Shown: positions 1 through 10,595, numbered from the stretch's first letter. The stretch: 51,582 bases of DNA from Cesiribacter andamanensis AMV16 (GCF_000348925.1 NZ_AODQ01000012.1:1-51582), one strand, 5' to 3'. The notes: generated by a model not told the origin, from the sequence alone. Translations and numbers: made by a program.

Positions 1-279
1 TGTTGGAGAGGGCATAGGGCATTTTCTGGGAGCCATGCGGGTGGATGCGTTCCGGCTGCGCAGGAGTTCAAAGAGCATATGGATGGGTGGATAAGGCGCT
101 TCCGATCTGCCAAAACTGTAGAAGGCAAAGCGCAGGTGATCATACCCGGTGATCCGGAGCGGGAAATGGAAGTAATACGCAGAAAAGAGGGAATACCGCT
201 GCTGCTCCCTGTGGTGGACGATCTGCAGCAACTGGCCGCTAAACTATCGGTAGCACCCCTGGCTGAAGGAACACACTAA
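1..279 (+). pseudogene. Ldh2-family (malate/L-lactate-type) dehydrogenase, C-terminal fragment, frameshifted
   Basis: This is the 3' end of a gene that enters from the left edge. From base 2 the reading VGEGIGHFLGAMRVDAFR matches the C-terminal region of the NAD(P)-dependent malate/L-lactate dehydrogenase (Ldh2) family. The reading then changes frame near 53-58 and continues as EFKEHMDGWIRRFR, IPGDPERE and GIPLLLPVV, which are the usual closing motifs of the family, to a TAA at 277-279. One missing base, for example a C after 55, would restore a single frame. Family members oxidise 2-hydroxy acids in the cytoplasm. The stop overlaps by a few bases the stop of the convergent gene on the minus strand. 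The family call is fairly firm; whether the break is biological or a base-call error is unknown. Confidence 0.7.
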
Positions 280-822
280 AAGATAAAGCCGATCCGGTAG
301 ACAAAGGGGGATTGGTAGGGATAGTAGGGATCGGTAGGGCTGTAGAAAACATCGTACAGGATGCCCAGGTGGAAGCCCCCTCGCCTACCGGCCGGCTGAA
401 AGTAGCCGGCGCCTATCAGCATACGGTCTACCCAACGGCGGGCGCCAATCTCCTGATAGCTGATGGTTTGCATGTTGAGCTGCTCATATTCGGCCGTAGC
501 ATACACCTTGGGAAGCACAAAATAGCGGGTAAAGAGGCTGGCTCCGTAATTGTGGGTGCTGCGCTGCACATCCCGGTAATGGATATACTGGTAGATGCCC
601 ATAACCCCTGTAGACCATTTGGGCTTAATGCGGTAGCCTACAGAAGGAAACACCGTAATAAAGGTGCCAATATTGGTGAACTGAACACCCCCACCCCTCC
701 AAAAAAACTTTATCGCGCCAGCGCGGGCGCTCGGGCTCGTTTTGCTCAATCGGCACACCCTGCCCCAAGGCACACAGGGAAAGGAAAATAAGTAGAAACA
801 GGGGTAGTAGCTTAGTCTTCAT
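276..822 (-). pseudogene. small secreted outer-membrane beta-barrel-like protein, apparently frameshifted
   Basis: Translation from the ATG at 822 gives a clear signal peptide (MKTKLLPLFLLIFLSLCALGQG) followed by RPRWRDKVF, then runs into unrelated sequence. The frame one base over resumes with VQFTNIGTFITVFPSVGYRI and continues to the TAG at 276, ending in GFIF. The two parts together would make about 178 residues, rich in alternating aromatic and polar residues and ending in Phe, as small outer-membrane barrels do. The change of frame lies in 686-707, which contains runs of five C, four C and seven A. The start overlaps the stop of the FtsB-like gene by 11 bases, so the two are probably co-transcribed. 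No specific function can be given. Confidence 0.55.
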
Positions 823-1117
823 TCTCTCTCTCAAGTACGTAAACAACCTCCTGTGGTTTACGCATGAGATACTTTTCCCGGGCAAACTTCTCCAGCATCG
901 CGGGATCGCCCAGCAGTTCTTCCCGGTCTTTTTTCACTTCTTCTATCCGCTGCTGGTAGTGGGCTTTATCATCTTCCAGCCTGGACATTTTAGCACTGGT
1001 CCTGATCTGATTGGGGATATTGTTGGCATCAAGAAACAGCATCCAGACCAGATAGCCCAGGGCTGCCAGCACATAGATGTTACGGAAAATGGGAGGGATT
1101 TTTCGGATTGGTGACAT
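812..1117 (-). CDS. FtsB/DivIC-family septum formation initiator
   Basis: A 101-residue bitopic membrane protein. A short cytoplasmic N-terminus is followed by one transmembrane segment (about residues 13-30) and a periplasmic coiled-coil stretch (about 40-75). It then has the family signature with FAREKYLMRKPQEVVYVL near the C-terminus. FtsB/DivIC proteins join the divisome with the FtsL and FtsQ equivalents and help activate septal peptidoglycan synthesis. It sits after eno, separated from it by a hairpin terminator, an arrangement familiar in Bacteroidota. The ATG at 1117 is the only sensible start before the membrane segment. The gene following it starts inside its last codons. Confidence 0.85.
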   Translation of the reverse strand: MSPIRKIPPIFRNIYVLAALGYLVWMLFLDANNIPNQIRTSAKMSRLEDDKAHYQQRIEEVKKDREELLGDPAMLEKFAREKYLMRKPQEVVYVLERENED

Positions 1118-1155
1118 AACCAGCTGTAGCGTAGGCTAAAGATACATAAAAAAGA

Positions 1156-1186
1156 AAAACGGGCTTATCCCTAAGCCCGTTTTTCC
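1156..1186 (-). terminator. terminator after eno (bidirectional form)
   Basis: Inverted repeat ACGGGCTTA / TAAGCCCGT (1159-1167 and 1172-1180) with a 4-base loop and A/T runs on both sides. Read on the minus strand it ends in a T-run just after eno and before the FtsB-like gene. Confidence 0.8.
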
Positions 1187-1204
1187 ATTTCTGTTTCTGC
1201 CTGC

Positions 1205-2494
<1,290 letters not shown>

Positions 2495-3595
2495 TTAGTC
2501 GTTAAGTAAGTCTATAAAATGATCAAAGAGGTAGCGCGAGTCATGCGGGCCCGGAGACGACTCAGGGTGGTACTGTACAGAGAAAGCCGGTTTATCCTTA
2601 AGCTCAAAGCCTTCTACGGTACCATCATTTAGGTTCACATGCGTGATGTTGATCTTCTCCTGCTGCTTAATCGTTTCAGTATCAACTGCAAAACCGTGAT
2701 TTTGTGAGGTGATCTCGCTTCTTCCGGTCACCAGATTTTTAACTGGTTGGTTGGCCCCTCTATGCCCGTGGTGCATTTTGTAGGTAGGCGCCCCTACGGC
2801 CAGCCCCAGGATCTGATGACCCAGGCAAATACCAAATAGGGGCTTATCAGACTCCAGCATTTTCTTAACCGTATCTACCGCATAGGGCATGGCACCCGGA
2901 TCGCCGGGACCGTTGGAAATAAAATACCCATTGGGCCCCCACTGCGCAATTTCATCATAAGAGGTTTTGGCAGGAAATACCTTAAGCCGGCACCCACGCT
3001 CCGTTAAGTTGCTCATGATGCTTTTCTTGATCCCCAGATCCAGGACGGCAATTTTATAGCCCGCCCCTTCCGGACCCAGTTCATAGGCCTCCTGTGTGGT
3101 AACTTTACTGGACAATTCAAGCCCCTGCATATCGGGTATCTTATCCAGTTCGGCACGCAGCTTGTCCAGATCCAGTATCTCTGAAGAGATGATGCAGTTC
3201 ATAGCCCCCTTAGACCGGATATGCCGCACCAGCTGGCGGGTATCTACATCGGCAATGCCCACAATCTCATTTTTCTCGAGGTATTCCTGCAGCCTGCTTT
3301 CGGCAGTTTTACGGCTTGAGATCGCAGAAAAGGTATTCACCACAAGCCCATTGATAGTGGGGCGGGCAGATTCCTGCTCCAGATCCAGCACCCCATAGTT
3401 GCCTATGTGAGCGGTAGTGTTTACCACTACCTGACCTGCATAGGAGGGATCGGTATAGATCTCCTGGTAGCCAGCCATGCTGGTATTGAAACAGATCTCG
3501 CCCCCATTGGTGCCGGTTTTACCAATAGAGGAACCCCAGAAGACGGTGCCATCCTGGAGCATCAAAACTGCGGGTTTTTTGGTATAGTATTTCAT
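2495..3595 (-). CDS. carA: carbamoyl-phosphate synthase small (glutaminase) subunit
   Basis: 366 residues. The enzyme releases ammonia from glutamine for the large subunit, which makes carbamoyl phosphate for pyrimidine and arginine synthesis. The N-terminal half carries the small-subunit domain (GYQEIYTDPSYAGQ, ADVDTRQLVRHIR). The C-terminal half is a class I glutamine amidotransferase with FGICLGHQILGLA (nucleophile Cys) and VQYHPESSPGPHD (His and Glu). The large-subunit gene carB is not in the window. It follows the terminator after rplQ and has its own TAnnTTTG box 17 bases before the ATG, so it is probably expressed separately from the alpha cluster, together with eno. Confidence 0.97.
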   Translation of the reverse strand: MKYYTKKPAVLMLQDGTVFWGSSIGKTGTNGGEICFNTSMAGYQEIYTDPSYAGQVVVNTTAHIGNYGVLDLEQESARPTINGLVVNTFSAISSRKTAESRLQEYLEKNEIVGIADVDTRQLVRHIRSKGAMNCIISSEILDLDKLRAELDKIPDMQGLELSSKVTTQEAYELGPEGAGYKIAVLDLGIKKSIMSNLTERGCRLKVFPAKTSYDEIAQWGPNGYFISNGPGDPGAMPYAVDTVKKMLESDKPLFGICLGHQILGLAVGAPTYKMHHGHRGANQPVKNLVTGRSEITSQNHGFAVDTETIKQQEKINITHVNLNDGTVEGFELKDKPAFSVQYHPESSPGPHDSRYLFDHFIDLLND

Positions 3596-3611
3596 GCGCG
3601 TGAAGTCGGTG

Positions 3612-3619
3612 CAAATTTA
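3612..3619 (-). promoter_or_regulatory. -7 box of a probable carA-eno promoter
   Basis: Minus-strand TAAATTTG fits the Bacteroidota -7 consensus TAnnTTTG and lies between the rplQ terminator and the carA start. No good TTTG is seen 19 bases upstream, so the assignment rests on the -7 box and on position. Confidence 0.5.
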
Positions 3620-3654
3620 CATCAAAATATCAAACCAGAGGGGACAGAACGCAA

Positions 3655-3686
3655 AAAAGGGATTAAGCCTACGCCTAATCCCTTTT
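3655..3686 (-). terminator. terminator after rplQ
   Basis: Inverted repeat AAAAGGGATTA / TAATCCCTTTT (3655-3665 and 3676-3686) with a 10-base loop, giving an RNA hairpin ending in a U-run on the minus strand. It closes the long ribosomal protein cluster. Confidence 0.85.
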
Positions 3687-3707
3687 ATAATCAGATGCCG
3701 GTTAGCA

Positions 3708-4205
3708 TCATGCTTCAGTAGTTGAGTCGCCTTCAGCGCCTTTAGCTTCAGCTGCTGAACCTTCAGCACCTTTAGCTTTAGTGCGGCCGGCACGACGTGT
3801 ACGTTTCGCTTTCCCTTTGGCCGGAGTTGCATCTTTCAGCATCAGCTCGTTGAAATCAACCAGCTCCATCAGGCAGGTCTCAGCGTTGTCACCCAGGCGA
3901 TAGCCAGTGCGGATGATCCGCGTATAGCCGCCGGGGCGAGTTCCAACTTTTTCAGCTACCGGGCCAAAAAGCTCCTGAATAGCTGTTTTGTCCTGCAGGT
4001 AAGAGAATGCTACCCGTCTAGAGTGGGTCGTATTGTCTTTAGCCTTGGTGATAAGCGGCTCTACATACTTGCGAAGCGCCTTGGCTTTGGCAACAGTAGT
4101 GGTGATGCGCTTGTGCAGGATAAGAGAAGAAGCCATGTTAGACAACATCGCGCTGCGATGTGAGGCTGTTCTTCCGAGGTGATTTATTTTCTTACCGTGT
4201 CTCAT
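3708..4205 (-). CDS. rplQ: 50S ribosomal protein L17
   Basis: 165 residues. The first 120 or so are a normal L17 ([56 protein letters not shown]). L17 sits near the peptide exit tunnel of the large subunit. From about residue 127 there is an extra tail rich in Lys, Ala, Gly and Glu, including two KGAEG units, which looks disordered. It is the last gene of the alpha cluster, 6 bases after rpoA, and a hairpin terminator follows. Confidence 0.97.
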   Translation of the reverse strand: MRHGKKINHLGRTASHRSAMLSNMASSLILHKRITTTVAKAKALRKYVEPLITKAKDNTTHSRRVAFSYLQDKTAIQELFGPVAEKVGTRPGGYTRIIRTGYRLGDNAETCLMELVDFNELMLKDATPAKGKAKRTRRAGRTKAKGAEGSAAEAKGAEGDSTTEA

Positions 4206-4211
4206 GATACC

Positions 4212-5201
4212 TTAGTCCTCATCAAGTTTGTACTTGGATATATCCATGCCGAATACCAACCCTTTTTCTTGTACGAGTTGTTCCAGTTCGGCCAGCGACT
4301 TCTTACCGAAGTTGCGGAATTTCATCATATCAGAAATTTCAAGCTGCACCAGATCGCCCAGGGTACGCACATCAGCTGCTTTAAGGCAGTTATAGGCACG
4401 TACGGAGAGATCAAGATCATTCAGCGCTGTTTTCAGCATTTTACGCATGTGCAGCAATTCCTCATCAACTGCTTCAGGCTCGCCCTGCGCTCCAGACTCC
4501 AGAACCATGTTCTGATCTGAGAATAGCATGAAGTGCTGAATAAGAATATTGGCAGCGCCTTGCAGGGCTTTCTCAGGATGAATGGAACCGTCAGTTTCAA
4601 TATCCAGTACCAGTTGCTCGTAGTCAGTTTTCTGCTCTACACGGGTATTTTCAATCCGATACTGTACGTTCTTGATCGGGGTGAAGATGGCATCAGTAGT
4701 GATGTAACCGAATACCTGCTCAGAGGGCTTATTCTCATCGGCGGGTACATAGCCACGTCCCTTCTCAACATACACTTCAATCTCCAGATCTACCGTTTCA
4801 TCGCAGTTGAAGATTACCAGATCGGGATTCAGAACCTGAAAACCCTTCTGAGCATTCACCAGTTGACCTGCTTTGAGTTGCTTCTGACCTTTCACATGCA
4901 CGGTAAACTGATTGTCTACCACATCTGCTACTTTCTTAAAGCGAACCTGCTTCAGATTAAGGATCACATCGCTCACATCTTCTACCACGCCTTCAATGGA
5001 AGAGAATTCGTGCAGAACGCCTGGAATCTTTATACCAACAATAGCATACCCCTCGAGCGACGACAGCAGAATTCTACGTAATGCATTACCTATTGTCACG
5101 CCGTATCCTGGTTCCAGTGGCTTGAAGGTGAATAGACCACGAAAGTCATCAGCCTTCTCCATGGCAACCTTTTCGGGCATCTGAAATGCTAGTATAGACA
5201 T
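4212..5201 (-). CDS. rpoA: DNA-directed RNA polymerase subunit alpha
   Basis: 329 residues. Two alpha subunits form the scaffold on which beta and beta' assemble, and the C-terminal domain contacts promoter DNA and activators. Seen here: the N-terminal dimerisation domain ([31 protein letters not shown]), the conserved AANILIQHF end of that domain at about residue 215, a linker, and the C-terminal domain ([36 protein letters not shown]). It lies in the usual place between rpsD and rplQ. Confidence 0.98.
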   Translation of the reverse strand: MSILAFQMPEKVAMEKADDFRGLFTFKPLEPGYGVTIGNALRRILLSSLEGYAIVGIKIPGVLHEFSSIEGVVEDVSDVILNLKQVRFKKVADVVDNQFTVHVKGQKQLKAGQLVNAQKGFQVLNPDLVIFNCDETVDLEIEVYVEKGRGYVPADENKPSEQVFGYITTDAIFTPIKNVQYRIENTRVEQKTDYEQLVLDIETDGSIHPEKALQGAANILIQHFMLFSDQNMVLESGAQGEPEAVDEELLHMRKMLKTALNDLDLSVRAYNCLKAADVRTLGDLVQLEISDMMKFRNFGKKSLAELEQLVQEKGLVFGMDISKYKLDED

Positions 5202-5226
5202 AAAGAAAAGGAATTAAATTTAAAAA

Positions 5227-5832
5227 TTACTTAGAATAAAGCTCGACGATCAGCTGCTCTCTGATATTCTCAGGAACATCCTCACGCGCGGGAGGAGCAA
5301 CAAATTTGCCCGTCATGTCAGAAGCATTCCACTCCAGCCAGTTGTAGCGCTGCGCAGTGCGGGCAGCCAGGCTATTAGTGATTACTTCAAGTGACTTAGA
5401 CTTTTCCCGTACGCTGATCTGATCACCAGGGCGAAGGGTATAGCTGGGGATGTTCACTACCTGGCCGTTTACCATAATGTGCTTGTGCAGCACAAGCTGA
5501 CGGGCGCCGCGGCGGGTGGGTGAAATACCAAGTCTGTACACGGTATTGTCAAGGCGTGCTTCCAGCAGGCGAAGCAGGTTATCACCTGTAATGCCTGGCA
5601 GGCGGCTGGCCTTATCAAAAAGATTCTCGAACTGGCGCTCAAGCATACCATAGATGTGCTTGGCCTTTTGCTTCTCCATCAGCTGGATGGCATATTCTGA
5701 TTGCTTCTTACGGCGACCACGACCATGCATGCCGGGAGGATAGTTCTTCTTTTGAAAGGATTTGTCCGAACCAAAAATTGGCTCACCAAAGCGGCGGGCG
5801 ATTTTGGTAGTAGGTCCTGTATATCTTGCCAT
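5227..5832 (-). CDS. rpsD: 30S ribosomal protein S4
   Basis: 201 residues. S4 starts assembly of the 30S body on 16S rRNA and, in many bacteria, represses its own operon. The central [17 protein letters not shown] and the S4 RNA-binding domain ([29 protein letters not shown]) are clear. The N-terminus ([20 protein letters not shown]) has no cysteine pairs, so this is the zinc-free form. It lies between rpsK and rpoA, with gaps of 24 and 25 bases. Confidence 0.97.
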   Translation of the reverse strand: MARYTGPTTKIARRFGEPIFGSDKSFQKKNYPPGMHGRGRRKKQSEYAIQLMEKQKAKHIYGMLERQFENLFDKASRLPGITGDNLLRLLEARLDNTVYRLGISPTRRGARQLVLHKHIMVNGQVVNIPSYTLRPGDQISVREKSKSLEVITNSLAARTAQRYNWLEWNASDMTGKFVAPPAREDVPENIREQLIVELYSK

Positions 5833-5856
5833 TGTTAAACTACTTCTCGTCTAGGA

Positions 5857-6249
5857 TTAAACTCTTCTGCGCTTGGGAGGACGGCATCCGTTGTGCGGCA
5901 GGGGTGTAACATCCTTGATGGTTGTTACATCGATACCTGCATTCTGGATGGTACGGATCGCGGACTCACGTCCTGCACCGGGTCCCTTTACATACACTTC
6001 TACTTTGCGTAGTCCCAGGTCATAAGCAGCGGAGGCAGCGTTTTGAGCGGCTACTTGGGCAGCATATGGAGTGTTCTTCTTGGAGCCTTTGAAACCCATT
6101 TTACCGGCAGATGCCCAAGAGATCACTTCACCATTGCCGTTAGTCATGCTAACGATAATATTGTTGAAAGAGGCTTTGATGTGTGCCTGTCCGATTGCTT
6201 CTACAACAACGACACGCTTTTTAGCCTTGTCTTTACGTTTTTGAGCCAT
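5857..6249 (-). CDS. rpsK: 30S ribosomal protein S11
   Basis: 130 residues, normal length. S11 forms part of the platform of the small subunit near the mRNA exit. Recognised by [49 protein letters not shown] and the C-terminal [18 protein letters not shown]. It sits 10 bases after rpsM in the standard alpha-cluster order. Confidence 0.98.
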   Translation of the reverse strand: MAQKRKDKAKKRVVVVEAIGQAHIKASFNNIIVSMTNGNGEVISWASAGKMGFKGSKKNTPYAAQVAAQNAASAAYDLGLRKVEVYVKGPGAGRESAIRTIQNAGIDVTTIKDVTPLPHNGCRPPKRRRV

Positions 6250-6259
6250 GTCCTAAACC

Positions 6260-6637
6260 TTATTTAGTAGCTTTTTTCTTATTCGCTACAGTCTTACGTT
6301 TACCTTTACGTGTACGAGCATTGTTCTTGGTCTTCTGACCACGAACCGGCAGGCCCTTGCGGTGGCGAAGGCCACGGTAAGAACCAATGTCCATCAGACG
6401 CTTGATGCTTAGCTGGATCTCTGACTTCAGGACACCTTCAGTCTTGAACTCGTTGGTAATAATAGCACGAATAGCACCAGATTCATCATCGGTCCAGTCA
6501 CGTACTTTTTTATCCAGATCTACATTGGCTTTCTCCAGGATGCTCTTGGCAGAGCTCCGTCCGATGCCAAAGATGTAGGTCAGGCTGATCTCGCCTCTTT
6601 TATTATCCGGAATATCAACTCCTGCAATACGGGCCAT
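6260..6637 (-). CDS. rpsM: 30S ribosomal protein S13
   Basis: 125 residues. S13 lies at the top of the 30S head and contacts the large subunit and the P-site tRNA through its basic tail. Recognised by [53 protein letters not shown] and the Lys/Arg-rich C-terminus. Only 2 bases separate it from rpmJ. Confidence 0.98.
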   Translation of the reverse strand: MARIAGVDIPDNKRGEISLTYIFGIGRSSAKSILEKANVDLDKKVRDWTDDESGAIRAIITNEFKTEGVLKSEIQLSIKRLMDIGSYRGLRHRKGLPVRGQKTKNNARTRKGKRKTVANKKKATK

Positions 6638-6639
6638 AC

Positions 6640-6756
6640 TTATCCTTGTCTTTGTTTAAACCTGGGGTTCTTTTTGTTAATTACGTAGATCTTGCCTTTT
6701 CTGCGGATGATCTTGCAGTCGGCACTACGTTTCTTTACAGAAGCTTTAACTTTCAT
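6640..6756 (-). CDS. rpmJ: 50S ribosomal protein L36, zinc-free form
   Basis: A 38-residue gene read directly from the minus strand: it begins [17 protein letters not shown] and ends NPRFKQRQG before TAA at 6640-6642. L36 is a small late-assembling large-subunit protein. The standard form has two Cys pairs/His that hold zinc; here only one Cys remains and the His is replaced (RFKQRQG), so it should not bind zinc. It lies between infA (6 bases) and rpsM (2 bases), its usual place. Confidence 0.95.
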   Translation of the reverse strand: MKVKASVKKRSADCKIIRRKGKIYVINKKNPRFKQRQG

Positions 6757-6762
6757 CGCTGC

Positions 6763-6981
6763 TTATTTATATCGGTAAACGATTCTTCCTTTGGTTAAAT
6801 CATATGGCGACATTTCCAGCTTGACCTTGTCTCCTGGCAGAATCTTAATGTAATTCATGCGCATTTTGCCGGAAATGTGTGCAATCACTTGGTGGCCGTT
6901 TTCCAACTCTACACGAAACATAGCGTTCGAGAGGGCCTCAATTATTTTTCCATCCTGCGTAATGGATGATTGTTTTGCCAT
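6763..6981 (-). CDS. infA: translation initiation factor IF-1
   Basis: 72 residues, a single OB-fold ([48 protein letters not shown]). IF-1 binds the ribosomal A site during initiation. It starts one base after the stop of map and is followed by rpmJ, as in many spc clusters. Confidence 0.98.
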   Translation of the reverse strand: MAKQSSITQDGKIIEALSNAMFRVELENGHQVIAHISGKMRMNYIKILPGDKVKLEMSPYDLTKGRIVYRYK

Positions 6982-6982
6982 A

Positions 6983-7756
6983 CTATTTATACAGTACTTC
7001 TTCTATATACTTATGTGTTGTCAAAATCTCAGCGCGCTCTTCCAGTACTACCACTGTGTGCTCAAAATGTGCTGAAGGAAGCTTATCGGCTGTACGGATT
7101 GTCCAACCATCCCGTTCCTGCACTACATTGCGCTTGCCCAGGTTGATCATTGGTTCAATAGCAAGAACCATCCCCTTTTTGAGGAGAGCACCTTTACCAC
7201 GTTTGCCATAGTTCGGTACTTCAGGTTCTTCATGCAGGTTCTTACCTACCCCATGCCCAACAAGCTCCCTGACAACACTATACCCCTTTGCTTCCACAAA
7301 GGACTGAATAGCAAAACCAATATCTCCGATCCGCCTGCCGGCTACGGCCTGCTCAATACCCAGATAAAGGGACTGGCGGGTATATTCCAGCAAATCGGCA
7401 ACCTTCTTATCAAGTTCGCCTACACCGTATGTGTAAGCGCAGTCACTGTGGTATCCCTTGTAAAAAACTCCACAATCTATGGAAACAACATCTCCTTCTT
7501 TTAGTTCATATTTGCCCGGAATTCCATGCACAACCTGCTCATTTGGTGAAATGCACAGGGTATGTTTAAATCCGTTGTATCCCTTAAAAGAAGGAAGTGC
7601 GGCATGATCCAGGATGTAGGCTTCAGCAGCTTTGTCCAACGCCTCAGTGGTAACACCGGGCTTAATGATCTTCGCTACTTCGGCATGCGCTCTTCCAAGT
7701 ATTTCTGCCCCTTCTCTGATCAGGGCAAGGTCTTCTTCCCCTTTCAACCAGACCAT
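6983..7756 (-). CDS. map: methionine aminopeptidase, type I
   Basis: 257 residues. It removes the N-terminal methionine from new proteins. The pita-bread fold signatures are present: [18 protein letters not shown] with the two metal-binding Asp, [18 protein letters not shown] with the metal His, and AIEPMINLG with a metal Glu. There is no N-terminal zinc extension, as is usual for type Ia. The start shares one base with the secY stop (TAATG), which implies translational coupling. Confidence 0.97.
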   Translation of the reverse strand: MVWLKGEEDLALIREGAEILGRAHAEVAKIIKPGVTTEALDKAAEAYILDHAALPSFKGYNGFKHTLCISPNEQVVHGIPGKYELKEGDVVSIDCGVFYKGYHSDCAYTYGVGELDKKVADLLEYTRQSLYLGIEQAVAGRRIGDIGFAIQSFVEAKGYSVVRELVGHGVGKNLHEEPEVPNYGKRGKGALLKKGMVLAIEPMINLGKRNVVQERDGWTIRTADKLPSAHFEHTVVVLEERAEILTTHKYIEEVLYK

Positions 7757-9078
7757 TAAGCTACTGCAACATTTTCTGATTTACCACGAATCTTGCCTGA
7801 TTTCATCATGCCTTCGTAGTGCCTCATCAGCAGGTAGCTGTTAATCTGATTCAGGGTATCCAGGATCACACCTACCATGATCAGCAGGGACGTTCCTCCA
7901 AAGAACTGGGCAAACTGCTGGTTTACCCCGGCCTGTACGGCAAGTGCAGGCAGAATAGCCACAATTGCCAGGAAGATTGAACCCGGAAGGGTGATTCTGG
8001 TCAGCACTCCGTCAATGAAATGGCTGGTATCTCTGCCCGGCTTGATGCCTGGTACAAAACCGCCATTCCGCTTCAGGTCATCGGCAATCTGGTTAGGATT
8101 GACGGTGATAGCTGTGTAGAAAAAGGTGAATACAATGATCAGGATAGCAAATACCAGGTTATACTCCCAGGAGGTATACGAGCTGAAGGTACGGCCAATG
8201 GAACTTGCCAGATCACTTTGATCAGCCCAGAAACCTGCTACAAGGCCCGGAAGGAACATCAGCGATTGAGCAAAGATAATGGGCATTACACCAGCTGCGT
8301 TGATCTTGAGGGGAATGTATTGGCGCTGACCGCCATATACCTTCCCACCAATTACCTGCTTTGCATATTGAATGGGTATTCTGCGGGTAGCCTGAGTGAG
8401 CATCACTACAGCCATTACCACAAAGAACAGGGCCACTAATTCAAGAATGAAGAACAGAAGTTCGCTTCCACCGCGGGTAAGTGCCTCAGCCCAGAGGGCG
8501 CCTGGCAGTACGGAGATGATACCAATCATGATCAACATGGAGATACCATTCCCGATCCCTTTATCGGTGATCCGCTCACCCAGCCACATAACGAACATGG
8601 TACCGGAGGTTAGTACGATCATGTTGGTAACCGTCCACCAGAAGGGGTCGATCATGATCGCTTCTGCAGGGATGATCCCGGATTGCAGATAACTGAAGCC
8701 CTGTACCAGCGTAATGGCAATCGTCAGCACCCGGGTGATCTGGTTGATCTTCTTTCGGCCAGATTCACCCTCCTTTTGCAGCTTGGTAAAGTAGGGTACA
8801 GCTACGGTTAGCAGCTGCACTACGATAGACGCTGAAATATAGGGCATAATACCCAGTGCAAAGATAGCTGCTTTGCTGAAAGCGCCGCCCAGAATGGTGT
8901 TCAACAGGGAAAGTATACCTTCCGTCGCCCCCTCCCCTAACATGTTAGGATCGGTAGCCGGTAATACGATGTGTGAGCCTAGGCGGAAAATGATCAGAAA
9001 ACCCAGCGTATTGACAATCCGGGTTCTCAGATCTTCTATCGCAAAGATATTCCGTATGGTGCTGAAGAATTTGTTCAT
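7756..9078 (-). CDS. secY: preprotein translocase subunit SecY
   Basis: 440 residues with about ten hydrophobic segments. SecY forms the protein-conducting channel of the inner membrane with SecE (also in this window) and SecG. Recognised by ALGIMPYISASIVVQLL, the GIGNGISMLI loop, QATRRIPIQYAKQV and the cytoplasmic loop NPNQIADDLKRNGGFVPGI. It lies between rplO and map in the spc cluster. Confidence 0.98.
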   Translation of the reverse strand: MNKFFSTIRNIFAIEDLRTRIVNTLGFLIIFRLGSHIVLPATDPNMLGEGATEGILSLLNTILGGAFSKAAIFALGIMPYISASIVVQLLTVAVPYFTKLQKEGESGRKKINQITRVLTIAITLVQGFSYLQSGIIPAEAIMIDPFWWTVTNMIVLTSGTMFVMWLGERITDKGIGNGISMLIMIGIISVLPGALWAEALTRGGSELLFFILELVALFFVVMAVVMLTQATRRIPIQYAKQVIGGKVYGGQRQYIPLKINAAGVMPIIFAQSLMFLPGLVAGFWADQSDLASSIGRTFSSYTSWEYNLVFAILIIVFTFFYTAITVNPNQIADDLKRNGGFVPGIKPGRDTSHFIDGVLTRITLPGSIFLAIVAILPALAVQAGVNQQFAQFFGGTSLLIMVGVILDTLNQINSYLLMRHYEGMMKSGKIRGKSENVAVA

Positions 9079-9082
9079 TCGC

Positions 9083-9529
9083 TTAGAGTTTAGTCACCTT
9101 ACCACCAGCTCTCTCAATTGCTTCAAGAGCGGAGGCTGAGAGACCATGTGCCTCTACTGTCAGGGCTTTGGTAAGCTCACCATTACCCAGAACTTTGATC
9201 TTATCATTTTTGCCGGCCAGGCCGTGCTCTTTCAGCACGTCCACGGTGATGGTATCAAGCTGGAACTCATCAGCAAGCTGCTGAAGGGTAGACAGGTTGA
9301 TCGGCTTGTAAATGATCTTGTTGTTATTCTTAAAGCCAAACTTAGGCACACGACGCTGAAGGGGCATCTGACCACCTTCAAAACCTGCTTTCTGGCTGTA
9401 ACCAGAGCGAGATTTGGCACCTTTGTGACCACGGGTTGAGGTTCCGCCTCTACCTGATCCTGTACCACGACCGATACGCTTGCCGCTTTTAACAGATCCT
9501 TCTGCTGGCTGTAGTGTATTCAGTTTCAT
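9083..9529 (-). CDS. rplO: 50S ribosomal protein L15
   Basis: 148 residues. The N-terminal Gly/Arg-rich extension ([20 protein letters not shown]) that enters the 23S rRNA core and the C-terminal globular domain ([20 protein letters not shown]) are both typical. Between rpmD and secY with gaps of 1 and 4 bases. Confidence 0.97.
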   Translation of the reverse strand: MKLNTLQPAEGSVKSGKRIGRGTGSGRGGTSTRGHKGAKSRSGYSQKAGFEGGQMPLQRRVPKFGFKNNNKIIYKPINLSTLQQLADEFQLDTITVDVLKEHGLAGKNDKIKVLGNGELTKALTVEAHGLSASALEAIERAGGKVTKL

Positions 9530-9530
9530 C

Positions 9531-9710
9531 TTATGCCTCCTTATAGCTTACCAGGTGACCAACTTTATTTAGCATGCCCAGGATCTGGGGAGTACCTTCG
9601 TGCTCCACGGTCTGGTTCAGTTTGCGAAGGCCCAATGCCTGCAGCGTAGCTTTTTGCCGCGCCGGACGCTTGATTGAGCTTTTAACTTGTGTAATGATCA
9701 GTTTAGCCAT
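9531..9710 (-). CDS. rpmD: 50S ribosomal protein L30
   Basis: 59 residues starting [20 protein letters not shown]. An upstream in-frame start at 9749 exists but would add 13 residues that overlap rpsE and are not part of the family, so the ATG at 9710 is chosen. L30 is a small large-subunit protein. It lies 4 bases after rpsE and 1 base before rplO. Confidence 0.96.
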   Translation of the reverse strand: MAKLIITQVKSSIKRPARQKATLQALGLRKLNQTVEHEGTPQILGMLNKVGHLVSYKEA

Positions 9711-9714
9711 GACA

Positions 9715-10233
9715 TTAACCGTTAAATACTTTAGACATAGGAACACCACGCTGCATGGCTACGGTATGCGCATCGCGCATATTGGTCAGTGCATCAAAGG
9801 TAGCCTTTACCACGTTATGCGGGTTTGAAGAACCTTTGGATTTGGCCAGTACGTTATGAACGCCGGCACTTTCGAACACAGCACGCATCGCACCACCGGC
9901 AATTACACCGGTACCGGCGGCAGCCGGCTTTACCAGTACGAAACCGCCACTGTATTTACCTTCGGCCGTATGAGGCACGGTACCATTGATGATGGGTACA
10001 CGGATAAGGTTTTTCTTGGCATCTTCGATTCCCTTTACAATCGCATCGGTCACCTCATTTGCTTTTCCAAGTCCGTATCCAACTACACCCTGACCATCGC
10101 CAACAACCACAATAGCGGCAAAGCTGAAACGGCGACCGCCCTTTACAACCTTGGCTACTCTATTGATAGCTACTACCTTTTCTTTCAGGTCTATTTCGCT
10201 AGCTTTTACTGTTTTTACTGTTGCTTGAGCCAT
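9715..10233 (-). CDS. rpsE: 30S ribosomal protein S5
   Basis: 172 residues. S5 lines the mRNA entry channel and helps decoding fidelity and mRNA unwinding. Seen: the double-stranded RNA-binding part ([40 protein letters not shown]) and the C-terminal domain ([18 protein letters not shown]-like segment, [15 protein letters not shown]). It follows rplR by 7 bases. Confidence 0.97.
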   Translation of the reverse strand: MAQATVKTVKASEIDLKEKVVAINRVAKVVKGGRRFSFAAIVVVGDGQGVVGYGLGKANEVTDAIVKGIEDAKKNLIRVPIINGTVPHTAEGKYSGGFVLVKPAAAGTGVIAGGAMRAVFESAGVHNVLAKSKGSSNPHNVVKATFDALTNMRDAHTVAMQRGVPMSKVFNG

Positions 10234-10240
10234 GATGTAC

Positions 10241-10591
10241 TTAGAAATTTAATCCACCCTCCCGGGCACCTTCTGCCAGAGCTTTAACTTGTCCGTGGTA
10301 TTTGTAGCCGTTACGGTCAAATACTACTGCAGTAACACCTGCTTCTTTTGCTTTTTCAGCAAGCGCTGTGCCTACTGTTTTGGCAGAACCAATGGTTGCG
10401 TTGGCAACTTCAAGCTCTCTGCTGGAGGCGGCTGCAATGGTGTGACCTTTCAGGTCATCTATAAGCTGAGCATAAATCCCCTTATTGCTCTTGAAAACTG
10501 ATAGTCTGGGACGCTCAGATGTTCCGCTAATTTTGCGACGAATTCCTTTACGGATTCTGTCCCTACTGGATAGACGAATATTCTTAGCCAT
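10241..10591 (-). CDS. rplR: 50S ribosomal protein L18
   Basis: 116 residues. L18 binds 5S rRNA in the central protuberance. Recognised by [35 protein letters not shown] and the C-terminal [20 protein letters not shown]. Gaps of 4 and 7 bases to rplF and rpsE. Confidence 0.97.
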   Translation of the reverse strand: MAKNIRLSSRDRIRKGIRRKISGTSERPRLSVFKSNKGIYAQLIDDLKGHTIAAASSRELEVANATIGSAKTVGTALAEKAKEAGVTAVVFDRNGYKYHGQVKALAEGAREGGLNF

Positions 10592-10595
10592 TTAC

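Noticed and set aside
276-791. 159-codon plus-strand frame opposite the outer-membrane-type gene
   Set aside because: No recognisable motif; the minus strand has a signal peptide and barrel-like pattern.
9711-9749. 13-residue N-terminal extension of L30
   Set aside because: Overlaps the end of rpsE and is not conserved; MAKLIITQ at 9710 is the family start.
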